A DNA stretch of 64,000 nucleotides from Solea solea. Lineage: Eukaryota > Chordata > Actinopteri > Pleuronectiformes > Soleidae. Position 1 is the first letter of the stretch, and every line of letters starts with the position of its first letter. The notes under the pieces are model-generated. The model was not told the DNA's origin and searched no databases. It worked only from the letters and a program-made list of their open reading frames with translations. The translations under genes and the position numbers were made by a program. Positions 1 to 10,851 of the stretch are shown here, one piece after another. The stretch is from assembly GCF_958295425.1 (NCBI RefSeq), contig NC_081146.1:7999649-8063648 (forward strand). The letters are read 5' to 3'.

Positions 1-154
1 CCGGCAGCGGGGAACTTCATTTTTCCTCCATCCTGGCTTTTCCCCGTCTCCTCTGTCTTGGATTTGTCCAGGTGAGATTTTCCAGAGCCTTTGTTTCCGA
101 CGACATCCACTCTCAGCCGCAAACAGTCCTGGCCATGGTGATGCATTGGCTTGG
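1..154 (-). CDS. efna1: efna1 exon 3 (end of receptor-binding domain, juxtamembrane stalk), runs off window
   Basis: An acceptor (ttttacag, AG at 156-155) leads into SKPMHHHGQDCLRLRV, the last strand and fourth cysteine of the ephrin domain. An open, Lys/Gly/Ser-rich stalk then runs to position 1 with no stop. In efna3 of this window the matching exon ends after 66 bp. Here the aligned point (position 89) reads AAAG|GCTC, with no GT donor, and the only later GT, at about position 15, is a poor donor. The exon is therefore at least about 140 bp and probably continues to the edge, suggesting fusion with the next exon. Confidence 0.88.
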
Positions 155-3100
155 CTGTAAAAGGTCAAAAAGAGGTAACAGGTTTAATTACGAGAAAACA
201 CTCGTCTGGAAAATAAAAACGTCAGCGGGTCACTTGAAATGATACTTACAGATATAATAATAGCTCTCTCCCTGTCTGAACTCCTTGCCCAGGGTGAACG
301 GTGTGAAGCGCTGGAACTTCTCAGAGAATTTCTCAGGGGCATGGGGAGCAAAAGGCCGCGAGCACTCCCAACGCAGCTGGTCAAAGGAGTGAGGTTTACA
401 CACCTCGTAGTCCTCCCTCTCCACCATGTACAGCACATAGCGCTCGGCGGCGTGCGACGACACCTCGCCGTGGGTGTAGTGGGGACAGATGATGTCCAAA
501 TAGTCATTGATGCTCACTTCCACGGTGTAATCGTCCCACAGGAAGCTGCAGGGAGACAGGAAAAGAGGAGGTTACCGACACATGTTACCTCATATGAATT
601 ACACAAGCATATATCATCTGCGTATACACGTGTTTGTCACGCGCTCGTGTAACATGCATGTGTTCAGAATAATAATGAAGGACAGTCATGGTTTAGCAGG
701 GTTAGTCAGACAAATATCATGTGTTAACACAAGCTGAGCCGATAAGGAGCCACGCAAGTGTGTTGACGTGTTTCCCTGTGCTTGTGCAAACCCATCACTG
801 AGATGGAATTAGAAAGCGCCTGATCAGGTTGGACTTGTTCACTTGTTTTTCGACAAAAGCAAAAACACATCTTCCACACACACACGCACACTTATTCTCC
901 TCTCTGCCTCCCTTTTGGCTCCAGCACAGATTCACTTGTCACCTGATTATAAGGCAGAAAACAACACAAACTCATCCCCACAACAAGTTCATTTACACTG
1001 CGCTGCTGTCTCCGTCTCGCTCACTTCTCTCATCACCTGGATGTTAAAGCTCCCGTTGGGACTGCACACTTTAATTTACTGTCTATCAGTATCTCTGCCT
1101 CTCAATTTCGTTGATTTCATCAAAGACAGAGACACAGTGGGTGGAGACAGCCAGACTCCTGCTCTCTGTCTCCCGTTTCATCTTTTCCCTTCATTTAGTT
1201 TTATGGCTCTTTTTCAGCCTTCTCGTCTCCTCTTTGCTCATTTCCTCTCCCGGTTTCTTCCTTGTCCTGTAGACTTGGTGAAAAGGAACTATAAATTCCA
1301 AAATGTGGAGTCACACTGCAGATTTTTTGACGGCTTGTGTAAAGGGCTGCAACCAATGATTATTTTCATCAGTACTTGTTTGGTCCATAAAATGTCAGAA
1401 AACGTTTCCCAAACCTCCACATGATGATGTTCTCTTGTTTGTTTCAATGATTTCTTTGTTATATGGAGCAAAGGAACCAGAAAATATTCATTTTCGAGAT
1501 TTTAAAGATTCATTTAGTATGTGTGCAAGCGTGTTATAGGGAGTGAAGGTGTCTACGTCTGCCATCGTTTACATGCGATGTAAGTGTGTGCCTCTCTGCA
1601 TCAAAGTATGTTGTGGCTCCTGTTGTTGTGGCTTCTGTCAGGGCCCCCCTGGCCTAGTCACAGACACACTGGCTCCAAATGTGGGCCTCTGACCCCTCCT
1701 TCCTGCCTCTGTGTGTGTGTGTGTGAGTGTATTAACTACCGCTACCCTACCTGTCAAAACACGCTTTGTTCGCCGAGCACAGCCCTACACTTGTTATCCA
1801 AGGCTAATAGCCTGATCACAATCCTCCACTTACAAACTCTGCTCCCTCTCAGAAAAAGGCTCTTTCAAAGTGTGGGTGTGCACACCTTTGCTTGTGTGTT
1901 TACATGCGTGTGCGTTCACAGTGAAAGTAAAGAGGAAACATCTGTTGCAAACTAATTGGCCAAAGTAATCCCCGCTCTCACCTTCTTCTTTTTCTTCTTC
2001 TCTTCCCTGTTTTCTTTGAGTAAAACCAGTAATAGCAGAGTAAGAGGAAAACAAACTGCTCGAGGATCTCTAGTAGTAGTAAAGAATAGTTTCAAATTGT
2101 ATGACATGCACCTTTACCCCACACTGTGTCCTTGTCAGTGGCCTTGCTACTCTCTGCATGAAAACAAAACAAGAAACAGATTCTGTTGCTAATTTCATTC
2201 ATGGTTCTCATGTTTAAGAAAACTCCCTTTATCCGTCCCCTCACCTCCTCAGTCCCCCTCGTCTCCTTCATTGGTCTGGCTAATTAAAAGCTGTTAGGGG
2301 TCTGGGGCCAATGTGTTCTGCAGAAAAGGAGGGGAGGAGGAATGAATAGGGTGTAATTATACTCTCCCTCTCCCTAAAGACAGAATGCCTGAAGGCTACA
2401 GGACCCCTTCAACCCTTGTACCTTACCCCCTGTGGAGCGTTCACTGCCCTAACTGCTGCGGATGTATGTGCTCATATAACTGTCCAGATTTATTTAGGCT
2501 TTAAAGATACAATATGTAACTCAATGACATACTGTGCGTTTAATTAGGCTTTTTCCCCCATGCATTGTGTTCACGTGACAAGGAGTTAAGACACTTTGAA
2601 AAGCAAAAACCCAAGTGAACTAGGTCGACGCTTAAAACGCGAACCCCGTCTCTTCTCTACCTTCGCTGTCGTTACACATCAAAGCTCTCCAACGCTCCTC
2701 TGCGTCCTCCCACTCCACTGACTGGCAGTTCTCGGGAGAGCGAGAGTCGCGATAATGTGATAGCTATGTTGTGTGACTGAGAGCCAGGTGTGCGAGCGTT
2801 GTTACAAACCTACTTTCCACACAGCTTCTTCCTCTTCCCGTGTGTTGTTTTGCCTCAGCGTAAGTGTGTGTGTGTGTGTGTGTGTGTTTTCATGGAAGAG
2901 GGATTCTCTGAAGACCCTTAATAAGGGCGTCTCATGCCTCAGGCTGGTGAACACATCTGTTTATCAAGGCCTGCTGGAGCCTCTTGTGTGCTCGAGTGCG
3001 TGAACGTGAGTGTGATTTCTTGCATGTGACCGAGGTGTGAATAAACAGCACAGGTTGAAGGTGGCTGTTTGTCACTATGATGTTACTCTAGCTTTTGCGT

Positions 3101-5995
3101 CAGTGGGCAGTGTGTGTGTGTGTGTGTGTGTGTGTAGTAAGGGAATAAACAACTAAAATAGTTGTAGTCCTGGTGGATCTGTCAGTAGGTGATTTGTTCA
3201 ACACTTTGCTCTCCTCACTGGAGCTTTGATGTCCATTGTCCTTGCACTGCCTTCTTCCTTTCATTTTCCTGCTCTCCCTCTTTCCTCCCCCCCCCCCCCC
3301 CCCCCCACCTCTCCCTGACAACACTGTCATTCCTCCATTTGTCCCCCAAACTCACACACTGGTTTCAGTCAAACAACTGACGCAGTCAGTTCACTCTCAC
3401 TCGCTCCTCTCTCTCTCCTGGGAGCGTTTCAAACTGGCAGCCCGGGTCAGGGGTTAGAGTTCAGAGTCGTAACTTCTCACACACACACACACACACTCAC
3501 ACACACACACTCTGCCATCTTAGTCAGCACTGCAGATACTCCTTTTACTCACACACAGCACACTAACTGGGCGAGTCAGCACGGCTGAAACACTAAACAG
3601 ATGCACCCCCACCATTTGCTCGGCAGGTAATCAGGAGTATGTGTGTGCACACGCTGTGGTTTGGCTGAACAGGGCTCTAACAAGGTGCACTCATCAGATT
3701 TCCAGTCGCCACTTCACACGTTTAATATCCATTTAATGCCCTCTTCATTTCCTGTGGCATGGCAGGTTCACACCTCGTTTCACACGAGCTGTGGAACTGT
3801 CAGTACTTCAAATGGATTCACTCCATGAATGCTAATTTAATATCAACTGTAAAGTCATTCTGGACAAGTGTCCGGCTTCGATCATTCTCTATCTTGTCGT
3901 CCAGCAAAACCAAATTCAACATTATCTGACAGAGAAGACACTGAGAATCCCTTTGGGCTTCGCAAGATGAAAGCTTTAAGAACTGCCGTTTCGGACTTTA
4001 TTCAATTCCAAACTCCGTCCCTCCCTTCATCCATCACTGTCAGCTCTCTCCTCCCTCCGTCTGTCTCGTCTTTATTCCTCCAAAAGTAGCCCCTCCCCCC
4101 CATACCGATCCCCTATATTGTCCTCTTTCTTAACACGGACATAATATACCAGGGCGCTTCATCCAGGCTAATTTCTCAACACAAATCCTTTTCTGTAGTT
4201 CACCCTTCTCTCACCCTGTGCCGGGGCCCCTCCTCCTCTCTGCACCCAAAATCTTTTCACCCTGTCCCCCATTCTGTAGCCCCCCATTCTGCCCGTGATG
4301 AATAGAGAGTTTAATACGTTTGGGGGCGTTAATCTGTGTCGCTCTAACTGAGAGAGGAAGAAAAAGTCAGACTTTACGTTACTTTTTTTGGGGGGGATAA
4401 ATACTGGACTAAATGATATTAAACAAAACACCCTAAAATACTTATGCAGCAGTTAATCTGTTATTTAATCTATCCTTTAGGGGGCGATGGTGAGCTACAA
4501 GTGGACATCAATGTCAAGGTATGCCTGAAATGCTGTGAATGAGCACTGCACGCATATGTGCACACACACACACACACACGCATGCTTGCCCACACATACA
4601 ATGATAACGCAGGCCTCTTTAACAGAGCCGGGGCTCAGAGGTGCTCTGTTTGACTCCGGTGGAAAACTACTGGGGCAAAAACAGAGGAAGGTCTGTGAGA
4701 ATGAGGGGGGAGACTGGTGGGGAGACGGGAGGGAGGAGGGAGGAAGTCTGGACCACAGATAAGGAAGCAAGAGGAAGAGCTGAGAGAAAACAGAGGTACA
4801 CAGATACGATGACAGGGCAGGAGGATGTCTACAGGCCTGTGACCCCGATATTAAGTTATACAAACGTAGTTCACGAACTGCATCGAAAGCTCCAGATGCT
4901 GCTGTGTGCCACGATGCATAAAGGCCTCCGTGAACATTTAATTATGAGTTTAGTATGAGGGGAGTTATATCAGCGAGGAATACACACAAAAGTCCTTTTG
5001 CCATGACGGGACAGGAGATCTAGCAAATGAAAGAGAGATTTCCTGCTTGTTCTGATGGACCCCATACAGGAGATTATGATGGGAATGACACACTCTGACA
5101 ACTAGGTTTATTTTTATCGAACTTGGCACAGACTGTAGAGGTCGTACTGTGATGAAACAGACAGAAGTTACATCACAGGATCACAGAAGCATATATATAT
5201 ATATATATATATATCTGTATATACAATAAAGCCAGATGGATGATGGATTTATGTCTATGGGTCAGATGGTCAGATTAAGAACCTCCTGTGTCTGTATTAG
5301 TGCTTGTGTGTGTATGTGCAATCTCTGTTGAGATTACAGGCGAACAACCAGAGGGGACATGAGTGGAGGTAAATTAAGAGTGGAAACAGAGACAGCCAGA
5401 GAGAGGGGGAACAAAATGTATGAAATATATGAGTTGAAAGGAGGAAGGGGGGCAATTAACCATCCTCACACCAAACCTTAGGCCACATGTATGTGTCTGG
5501 GCAGGCCCAGCTCCCATAATAACAGCTAAAGGCAGACAGAGCCAGATGTAGACAGAGATAGAACTGAATATTGCAGTACAGCAATAGTGGGAGTATTAAG
5601 AGGAAAAAGACAGAATAAAAGGGAAGGAAAAAGAAAAGCAAAAGTGATTAAAAAAGAGGCAGTGGAGCAGAGTAGGCAGCATCCACATCTGTACCTATCT
5701 TAATCCATAAGAAGAGAGGTGGAGATAGAGTTGAGGATAGTAACAGCGCGGTGGAATGCTGGCTGTAACTAATATTAACATCCATGTCCTCCCTCTCGCC
5801 CCCCAGTGTATGCAAGTGTGACTCACACATTTATCACATCTTGGTAAGACTACCTTACCGTAATGGCCACTCCCTGTTCAATTCTGACGCGGAGACTCAA
5901 ACACACATAATCACGTACTCTCGGTCCACAACAAAAATAAAATCTCTGCCAGTTAAAGCACGCCGGGGGCAGCGAGTTCAAACTCTCTCCTACTC

Positions 5996-6030
<35 letters not shown>

Positions 6031-7388
6031 CATAAAGTTGACACAGGCAGAGACATGTGGTTAAATAACAAGACTGGACGAGACAGAAAAACACGTCTCT
6101 CCACCTGTCATGTCAGAAGAAAAAAAAAAAAGATACACAAACACAGACACACACCCACTGCGATTGGAAACTGGTTTAAGTTACAGAACAGAAACCCTAT
6201 ACAGTAGATTGTAATTACACACACACACACACACACGCACAGTGACATGAATGCCAGACTGTTGCCATCTGGTCACTGTCTTCCATCTATAAGACAAATC
6301 ACGGCTTCTCACAAATACACCGAGAAATCAATTAGCATCAATTATCCACAGTTGTTTGCCATCAGAAGCAGCTGATAGATCTGTGTAATCCTGTGAACAG
6401 GTGACGGATTGATCACTGGGGACACAGCTTTGGTCAAGCTGGAGGAAACCGACAGACAAAAGAAATGAGGGACACAAGAGTGGACAAGAGAAGGGGGGGG
6501 GGGGGGGGGATACTGAATAATGATTGCACTGTATTATATATTATATTATATAATGTCTTAATCCTCTTAATATAATTTTCAGCCAGTATCTTTATAAGGT
6601 TCTCTATTTCCTCATAAAGTGTTTGTCGTATCAATTAATTTAATGTGTGACTTGCTGCTGGTGTGTGAATTGCATGAGTCTGTGTCAGCATGAAACCATG
6701 GAGTAAAAGGGATTAGTCTTATGTGTTGGGATTTTCTTCTTTTGGTTCTGCACTTTAACTGCAGTAATCTGACTAGACCACACCAGTTCTCTCTCTCATT
6801 CCCCCTCTCTGCGTCAAAAGCCTGAGCTGTTGTTCCCTCTTTTATCCACACTTGACCAGAAAAGGTTTCACATTTCCTTCTGAGAAGCTAAGTTTCCACC
6901 TTCCATGTCACCTGTGCTGTAGTTCCTCCCCTCGGTCTGTAGTGAGTCAAAAGTAAACTTCAGGTGAACCAAACCCAGGCTGCTGAGTCACACACGGAAT
7001 AACCCATGACAGGACTTTCCATTAGACTCTTCATCCAACTATTATAGGACAATTGTTTTCCTTGTTGCATGGTTCTTTTGTCATTGTTAAAGGGCAATTA
7101 GAGAGCGAGTAATGTAATCAAGACAAGAGAAAAGGCCTATAATGGCTTTGGCCCCCTTTTGGGCTGAGTGGCGGGATTTAATCGATCCATCTCAGTGGCA
7201 GAGAGGCGAGGACGCTGCTTTAGTTTCAGCTATAAAATAATACTGTCCTCCCAGATCACTCGCCCCACGCTAAAAGCTCAATAAATCGCGCTGCGCTATT
7301 GCGCGTCTGTCAAACGCCATCGATCCCACTGAGTGGTCGGGTAGCATTACACTTGTGACCTCAAAACAAACTACACAGCAATATGTGA

Positions 7389-7427
<39 letters not shown>

Positions 7428-8133
7428 ATTATCATCCCCAATGGATACAAATAATCCAACTCTTGAATTGTCAATTCTATAAAAGTGCTAAAGAAATCAC
7501 TGCGAGTGCAGTTTTTTTTTTTTCCACACTGTTGTTGACACATACACAGGTGCAGACAGCGTCACTGGCCAAGTTCATGCTTGTCAGTCTATTTTCTTCC
7601 ACAGTATGTCTGTGTGTGTGAGATGCGGTTATATATAGTGGTGAATCTGTCCATCTGTCTGGGCATTTATGCCCCCAGCCCCAGCTCCTCCTCAGCAGCC
7701 GGCTGTTGCTCTCACACTCGTTTACCACAATCCAATTTGGTTTGAAACGTCACATAAACCTTTAATTAAAAACACGGGCGAACACAACACGCTTAGTTGT
7801 AGCTGTATAAAGCAGCGCTTGGAGCCAAACGAGGACAATGCGGACTATGAGAGTAGACTAAAGGGTTAACAGTCGCAACTTGCATCCACTCGAGTCTGTG
7901 CACATCGAGAAAACACGCACAGACTCACTCTGAGAGCAGTTATTGCATGGTACGGACTAATCCACTCACAGTGCACAAACACAAATGTGTGGAACACATA
8001 GAAGCGCGCGCACAAACGCACATATCGGCACTTACTTTGCATTCGAGCTGTTCCAGTAGACGCTGTGTCTCTCGGCAGAGACGAACCAAGCACCGGCGCA
8101 CAGTGCCAAACACACCAAACACGCCAAATCCAT
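1..8133 (-). CDS. efna1: Ephrin-A1 (GPI-anchored Eph receptor ligand), 3' partial
   Basis: Three exons (8036-8133, 250-545, 1-154) splice in frame to 182 residues, and the C-terminal end lies beyond position 1. Residues 1-20 are a hydrophobic signal peptide ending VSA. The mature chain opens ERHSVYWNSSN with an N-glycosylation sequon at N28. The ephrin receptor-binding domain follows, with its four cysteines at about 53 (ICPHY), 82 (VCKPH), 94 (WECSRP) and 142 (DCLRL) and the Eph-contacting G-H loop at about 107-122 (SEKFQRFTPFTLGKEF). FTPFTLGKEF and SYYYI are ephrin-A1-like, whereas ephrin-A3 has [10 protein letters not shown]. By family knowledge the protein is a cell-surface, GPI-linked ligand of EphA receptors in contact-dependent repulsion, vascular and neural patterning. 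The GPI tail is outside the window. Introns are 7490 bp and 95 bp. Which teleost duplicate (a or b) this is cannot be told from here. Confidence 0.94.
250..545 (-). CDS. efna1: efna1 exon 2 (receptor-binding domain)
   Basis: The 296 bp start after a ctgcag acceptor (550-546) and end at ATC T|gtaagt (donor from 249). The exon completes codon 33 and encodes residues 34-131, ending SYYYI. It carries most of the ephrin fold, three of the four conserved cysteines and the G-H loop. The boundaries match the second exon of ephrin-A genes in position and phase. Confidence 0.95.
1340..1515. mobile_element. hAT-like MITE fragment
   Basis: The segment starts with GGGCTGCAACCAATGATTAT, runs through TTTGGTCCATAAAATGTCAG, and ends with a stretch resembling GGAGCAAAGAAACCAGAAAATATTC. 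I recall this as a very common teleost interspersed sequence carried by non-autonomous hAT-type elements. The second terminus is not clear, so I call it a fragment. A diverged relative of its left end appears at 21670-21745. Confidence 0.5.
5191..5214. repeat. (TA)n microsatellite
   Basis: Twelve TA dinucleotides, in efna1 intron 1. Confidence 0.9.
7391..7424. repeat. (CA)n microsatellite
   Basis: About 17 CA units in efna1 intron 1, about 600 bp downstream of exon 1. It is one of many CA/GT tracts in the window. Confidence 0.9.
8036..8133 (-). CDS. efna1: efna1 exon 1 (signal peptide and mature N-terminus)
   Basis: The 98 bp encode residues 1-32 plus two bases of codon 33. The start at 8133-8131 has G at -3 and G at +4 and is followed at once by a hydrophobic signal peptide. 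The exon ends AA|gtaagt with the donor at 8035-8030. An in-frame ATG further upstream (8238) would bury the signal peptide behind 35 polar residues, so it was not used. The 5' leader just before the ATG is a purine-rich GAAA repeat on the mRNA strand. Confidence 0.93.
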
Positions 8134-8175
8134 AGCTTCTTTCGTTCTTTCTTTCTTTCTTTTTCTCCGCAGGGA
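8134..8175 (-). repeat. GAAA-type purine repeat in the efna1 5' leader
   Basis: The plus strand reads as TTCT repeats ending in CTCCGC, so the mRNA strand carries GAAA repeats up to five bases before the efna1 ATG. This lies in the presumed 5' UTR. Purine-rich leaders are unstructured and can be length-polymorphic. Confidence 0.65.
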
Positions 8176-8360
8176 CTTGAACAAGTTCAGCCACTCAGTC
8201 TCGTCTGTAAGTGAAGATCTAGATGCGTAATTACGCACAAGGAAACCAAAACGTGGATTTTACGCTGCTTGTTGAAGGCAAATTCTGACTCCCTGACAAA
8301 CGATGTTTAACTCCTGACTGATCCACAGGAGCGCAACTTGTGCAATTTGTTAAGCTTTGG

Positions 8361-8420
8361 CTCCGCCCATCACCGTGACATAAGCCAATAGTGGCGGGTT
8401 TATCTGAATACCCCGCCCAC
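8361..8420 (-). promoter_or_regulatory. Putative efna1 core/proximal promoter: CCAAT box between two GC boxes
   Basis: Read on the minus strand, a GGGCGGGG box (revcomp of 8411-8419), an ATTGGC inverted CCAAT box (8384-8389) and a GGGCGGAG box (revcomp of 8362-8369) lie in order. They sit 230-290 bp upstream of the efna1 start codon. I saw no clear TATA box at the expected place. The spacing and composition fit an Sp1/NF-Y type vertebrate promoter. The transcription start is not resolvable by eye. Confidence 0.55.
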
Positions 8421-8682
8421 ATTCGCGACTGTAGAAGCGTGCTCCACCTGCTCTCACTTCACACCACGAATAGAGAAAAACACAAAAACAACCTCGCAGT
8501 TACAGCCATTAGAGGTGTTATAAACATGAATAAATCAAATAGGTTTGACCTATATCAAGAGAAAGATTGTCATTACTGTCACGTTTTACATGAACACTGG
8601 TTCATATTTAATAATGACATGCATGTCAGATGACAGCAGTTCTGTACTGATCTTAGTGATTAATGATTAGTGTCTGTAAATA

Positions 8683-8739
8683 GATATACAGACAGACAGA
8701 CAGATAGATAGATAGACAGGCAGACAGACAGATAGATAT

Positions 8740-8775
<36 letters not shown>

Positions 8776-8860
8776 GCAGTCAGGCAGGCAGGCAGATAGA
8801 TAGATAGATAGATAGATAGACAGACATATAGATGGATAGATAGACAGACAGACAGGCAGA

Positions 8861-8899
<39 letters not shown>

Positions 8900-8982
8900 G
8901 CAGACAGGCAGATAGATAGATAGATAGATAGATAGATACGTAGATAGACAGACAGACAGACAGACACACACAGACATATAGA

Positions 8983-9018
<36 letters not shown>

Positions 9019-9081
9019 TATATAGACAGACAGACAGACAGACAGGCAGAGAGATAAATAGATAGATACGTAGATAGATAT

Positions 9082-9112
<31 letters not shown>

Positions 9113-9120
9113 TATAGATG

Positions 9121-9162
<42 letters not shown>

Positions 9163-9215
9163 CAGATAGATAGAAAGACAGACAGACAGACAGATAGATA
9201 GATAGACAGACAGAC

Positions 9216-9250
<35 letters not shown>

Positions 9251-9372
9251 TAGATAGACAGACAGACAGATAGATAGACAGACAGACAGACAGGCAGGCA
9301 GAGAGATAGATAGATAGATATGTAGATAGATAGATAGATTGACAGACAGATAGATAGATAGATAGATAGATA
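8683..9372. repeat. GATA/GACA tetranucleotide array (Bkm-like), about 690 bp
   Basis: Long blocks of GATA and GACA units alternate, with occasional GGCA, TATA and ACGT-containing variants. All frames stay open on the minus strand and give Tyr-Leu-Ser-Ile and Cys-Leu-Ser repeats, which are artefacts of the tetranucleotide. The array starts about 260 bp upstream of the efna1 GC/CCAAT block. Mixed GATA/GACA satellites are known in vertebrates as Bkm-type repeats and are highly variable in length. Confidence 0.95.
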
Positions 9373-10043
9373 CTTAGAAATGAATTGCTGTGGAGTTTCA
9401 GTCTCAAGATTGTAACAGAGCACAGTACATGTCTAAATGTGGAGCTACAATCCACCACAAAATGCTGGTGGTCAAGTGAATTCCTGCTGCCATTGTCATA
9501 GGCTGGTTTCTGTTGTTGTTGGTATTGTCTTTGGTGTAATGTGTTGCTGCTGTGCAGCGTTGCATTATGTTACACACTGTACTGTATGTTGTAACTGTGA
9601 TTGTGCTGTGGTGTGATGTTAGGCATTGTTATGCAATTTGTTTTGAACTAATGTGCACTTTGCACTGTTGTTGCCGTGCATCCTGCATCTGACCTGCAAA
9701 CATGTTAATACGCTCATTCTGCTCAGACAGGACTTAATAGAGAAGTTGAGGAGTCTCTTTGTGCACTGTGTGTGTGTTCATGTGTTGTTGTTGCCTTTGG
9801 GCACACTGATTTTGTTTTGTCAGATAAATTATTACTATCTTATCAGACTGTCTAATCTCCTAGTCTCTGCTTGGCCACATCCCCAGACGGGTAAGTTCAG
9901 TTCAGTTTCAACCTCACAGATGTAGTCCAGACTATGAGGTGTCAACAGGATCATGGCTCCAGTGAGACAGGGTTTCCCTTCGGGCAGGGATGGAGCTCAG
10001 CCCAACCCGGGGTTAGCTCGTTCAGGGAGGCAGGAGGAGACAA

Positions 10044-10077
<34 letters not shown>

Positions 10078-10412
10078 TGCCTAGTGTTGTGTAGACTGCA
10101 CAAGTTGTAATACTGTCCCTAGGCATGGACAAGCACATGCACGTCATGGCATTCTCTCTCCCTCTCACAAACACACAATGCACATACACAAATGTCTGCA
10201 TACAAAATCAGGGGGAAACAAGAAGGAAAAAGTGTGAGAAAATGACTCGACATGAAAATGTGTTATAAAGAATGATCGGGTCAAGCAATAAGGCTTACAA
10301 TTAAAGAGACACTGTGTAACATTTAGCAACATTATTGGGGAAGTTGCATGTTTTACCTGAAAGTCCTTCTCCTCACCTCAACCTTCCCTTCCAAGTGTGT
10401 TGGAGAAACTTT
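9373..10412. other. Intergenic, no gene seen
   Basis: AT- and TG-rich DNA with one GT microsatellite (10046-10076). No protein, RNA gene or complete mobile element was recognised. Confidence 0.7.
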
Positions 10413-10851
10413 GGCCCCGTTTACATCTGGCATTAGAATGGGTTCTCTGTGATCAGATATCGCTTCACTACATGCATTTACAACTGGTACTAACATGCGT
10501 CTCCAGTTACCACATCAAGATCTGATTGCTATGTGATCACAGTCACACCCCCCCCCTTATGTCACCTCCCTCTCTGTTCACTGCCATAATCAACAACAAC
10601 AGCGTTAGCATGTGAAGTCGCACTATTGTGTGGACTCGCCTTTGCTTTTCGGCGCAGGGGAACAGGTCGTCTTTGACAAGCAGATGAGACTGTACAGAGT
10701 TGTTGCTGCTCTCATGTTAGCTGTGCTCACAGCATCACAGACTCAATATGATCACAGTGCATCATTTACACCTGTAATTAAGTGGTCAGGTGCTATCCTA
10801 TTGCAATCTGGTCACAGAAAACACATTCTAATGTCGGGTGTAAAGGGGGCC
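10413..10851. mobile_element. MITE with terminal inverted repeats of about 28 bp
   Basis: The left end GGCCCCGTTTACATCTGGCA and the reverse complement of the right end, GGCCCCCTTTACACCCGACA, both continue into TTAGAATG, giving imperfect terminal inverted repeats. The interior contains further inverted GATCAGAT/CTGGTCACAG-like motifs and no coding capacity. This is a non-autonomous DNA transposon. The superfamily is not certain, because I could not read a clean target-site duplication. Confidence 0.75.

Larger units (their letters stand above)
546..8035 (-). other. efna1: efna1 intron 1 (7.5 kb)
   Basis: This intron contains no credible coding exon on either strand. It holds many simple repeats: GT at 2863-2887 and 3111-3135, CA at 3478-3510, 4560-4579, 5999-6026, 6218-6237 and 7391-7424, TA at 5191-5214, poly-C near 3288-3306, and a run of 17 G at 6493-6509. 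A hAT-like MITE fragment lies at about 1340-1515. A GC-richer block at 7080-7330 looks less repetitive than its surroundings and could be a regulatory element. Large first introns are common for ephrin-A genes. Confidence 0.8.

Noticed and set aside
239..652. Plus-strand 137-codon frame opposite efna1 exon 2
   Set aside because: Antisense shadow of a conserved exon; the minus-strand product matches ephrin-A1 precisely.
8134..8238. Upstream in-frame ATG that would add 35 residues to efna1
   Set aside because: It would place a Lys/Arg-rich segment before the signal peptide; the inner ATG has a better context and starts directly with the signal peptide.
8683..9372. Possible CRISPR-like repeat array
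   Set aside because: Units are 4 bp with no spacers; this is a tetranucleotide satellite in a vertebrate genome.
8653..9458. Minus-strand frames of 256 and 263 codons with Tyr-Leu-Ser-Ile repeats
   Set aside because: They are pure translations of the GATA/GACA tetranucleotide array, open in all frames on that strand; no real protein signal.
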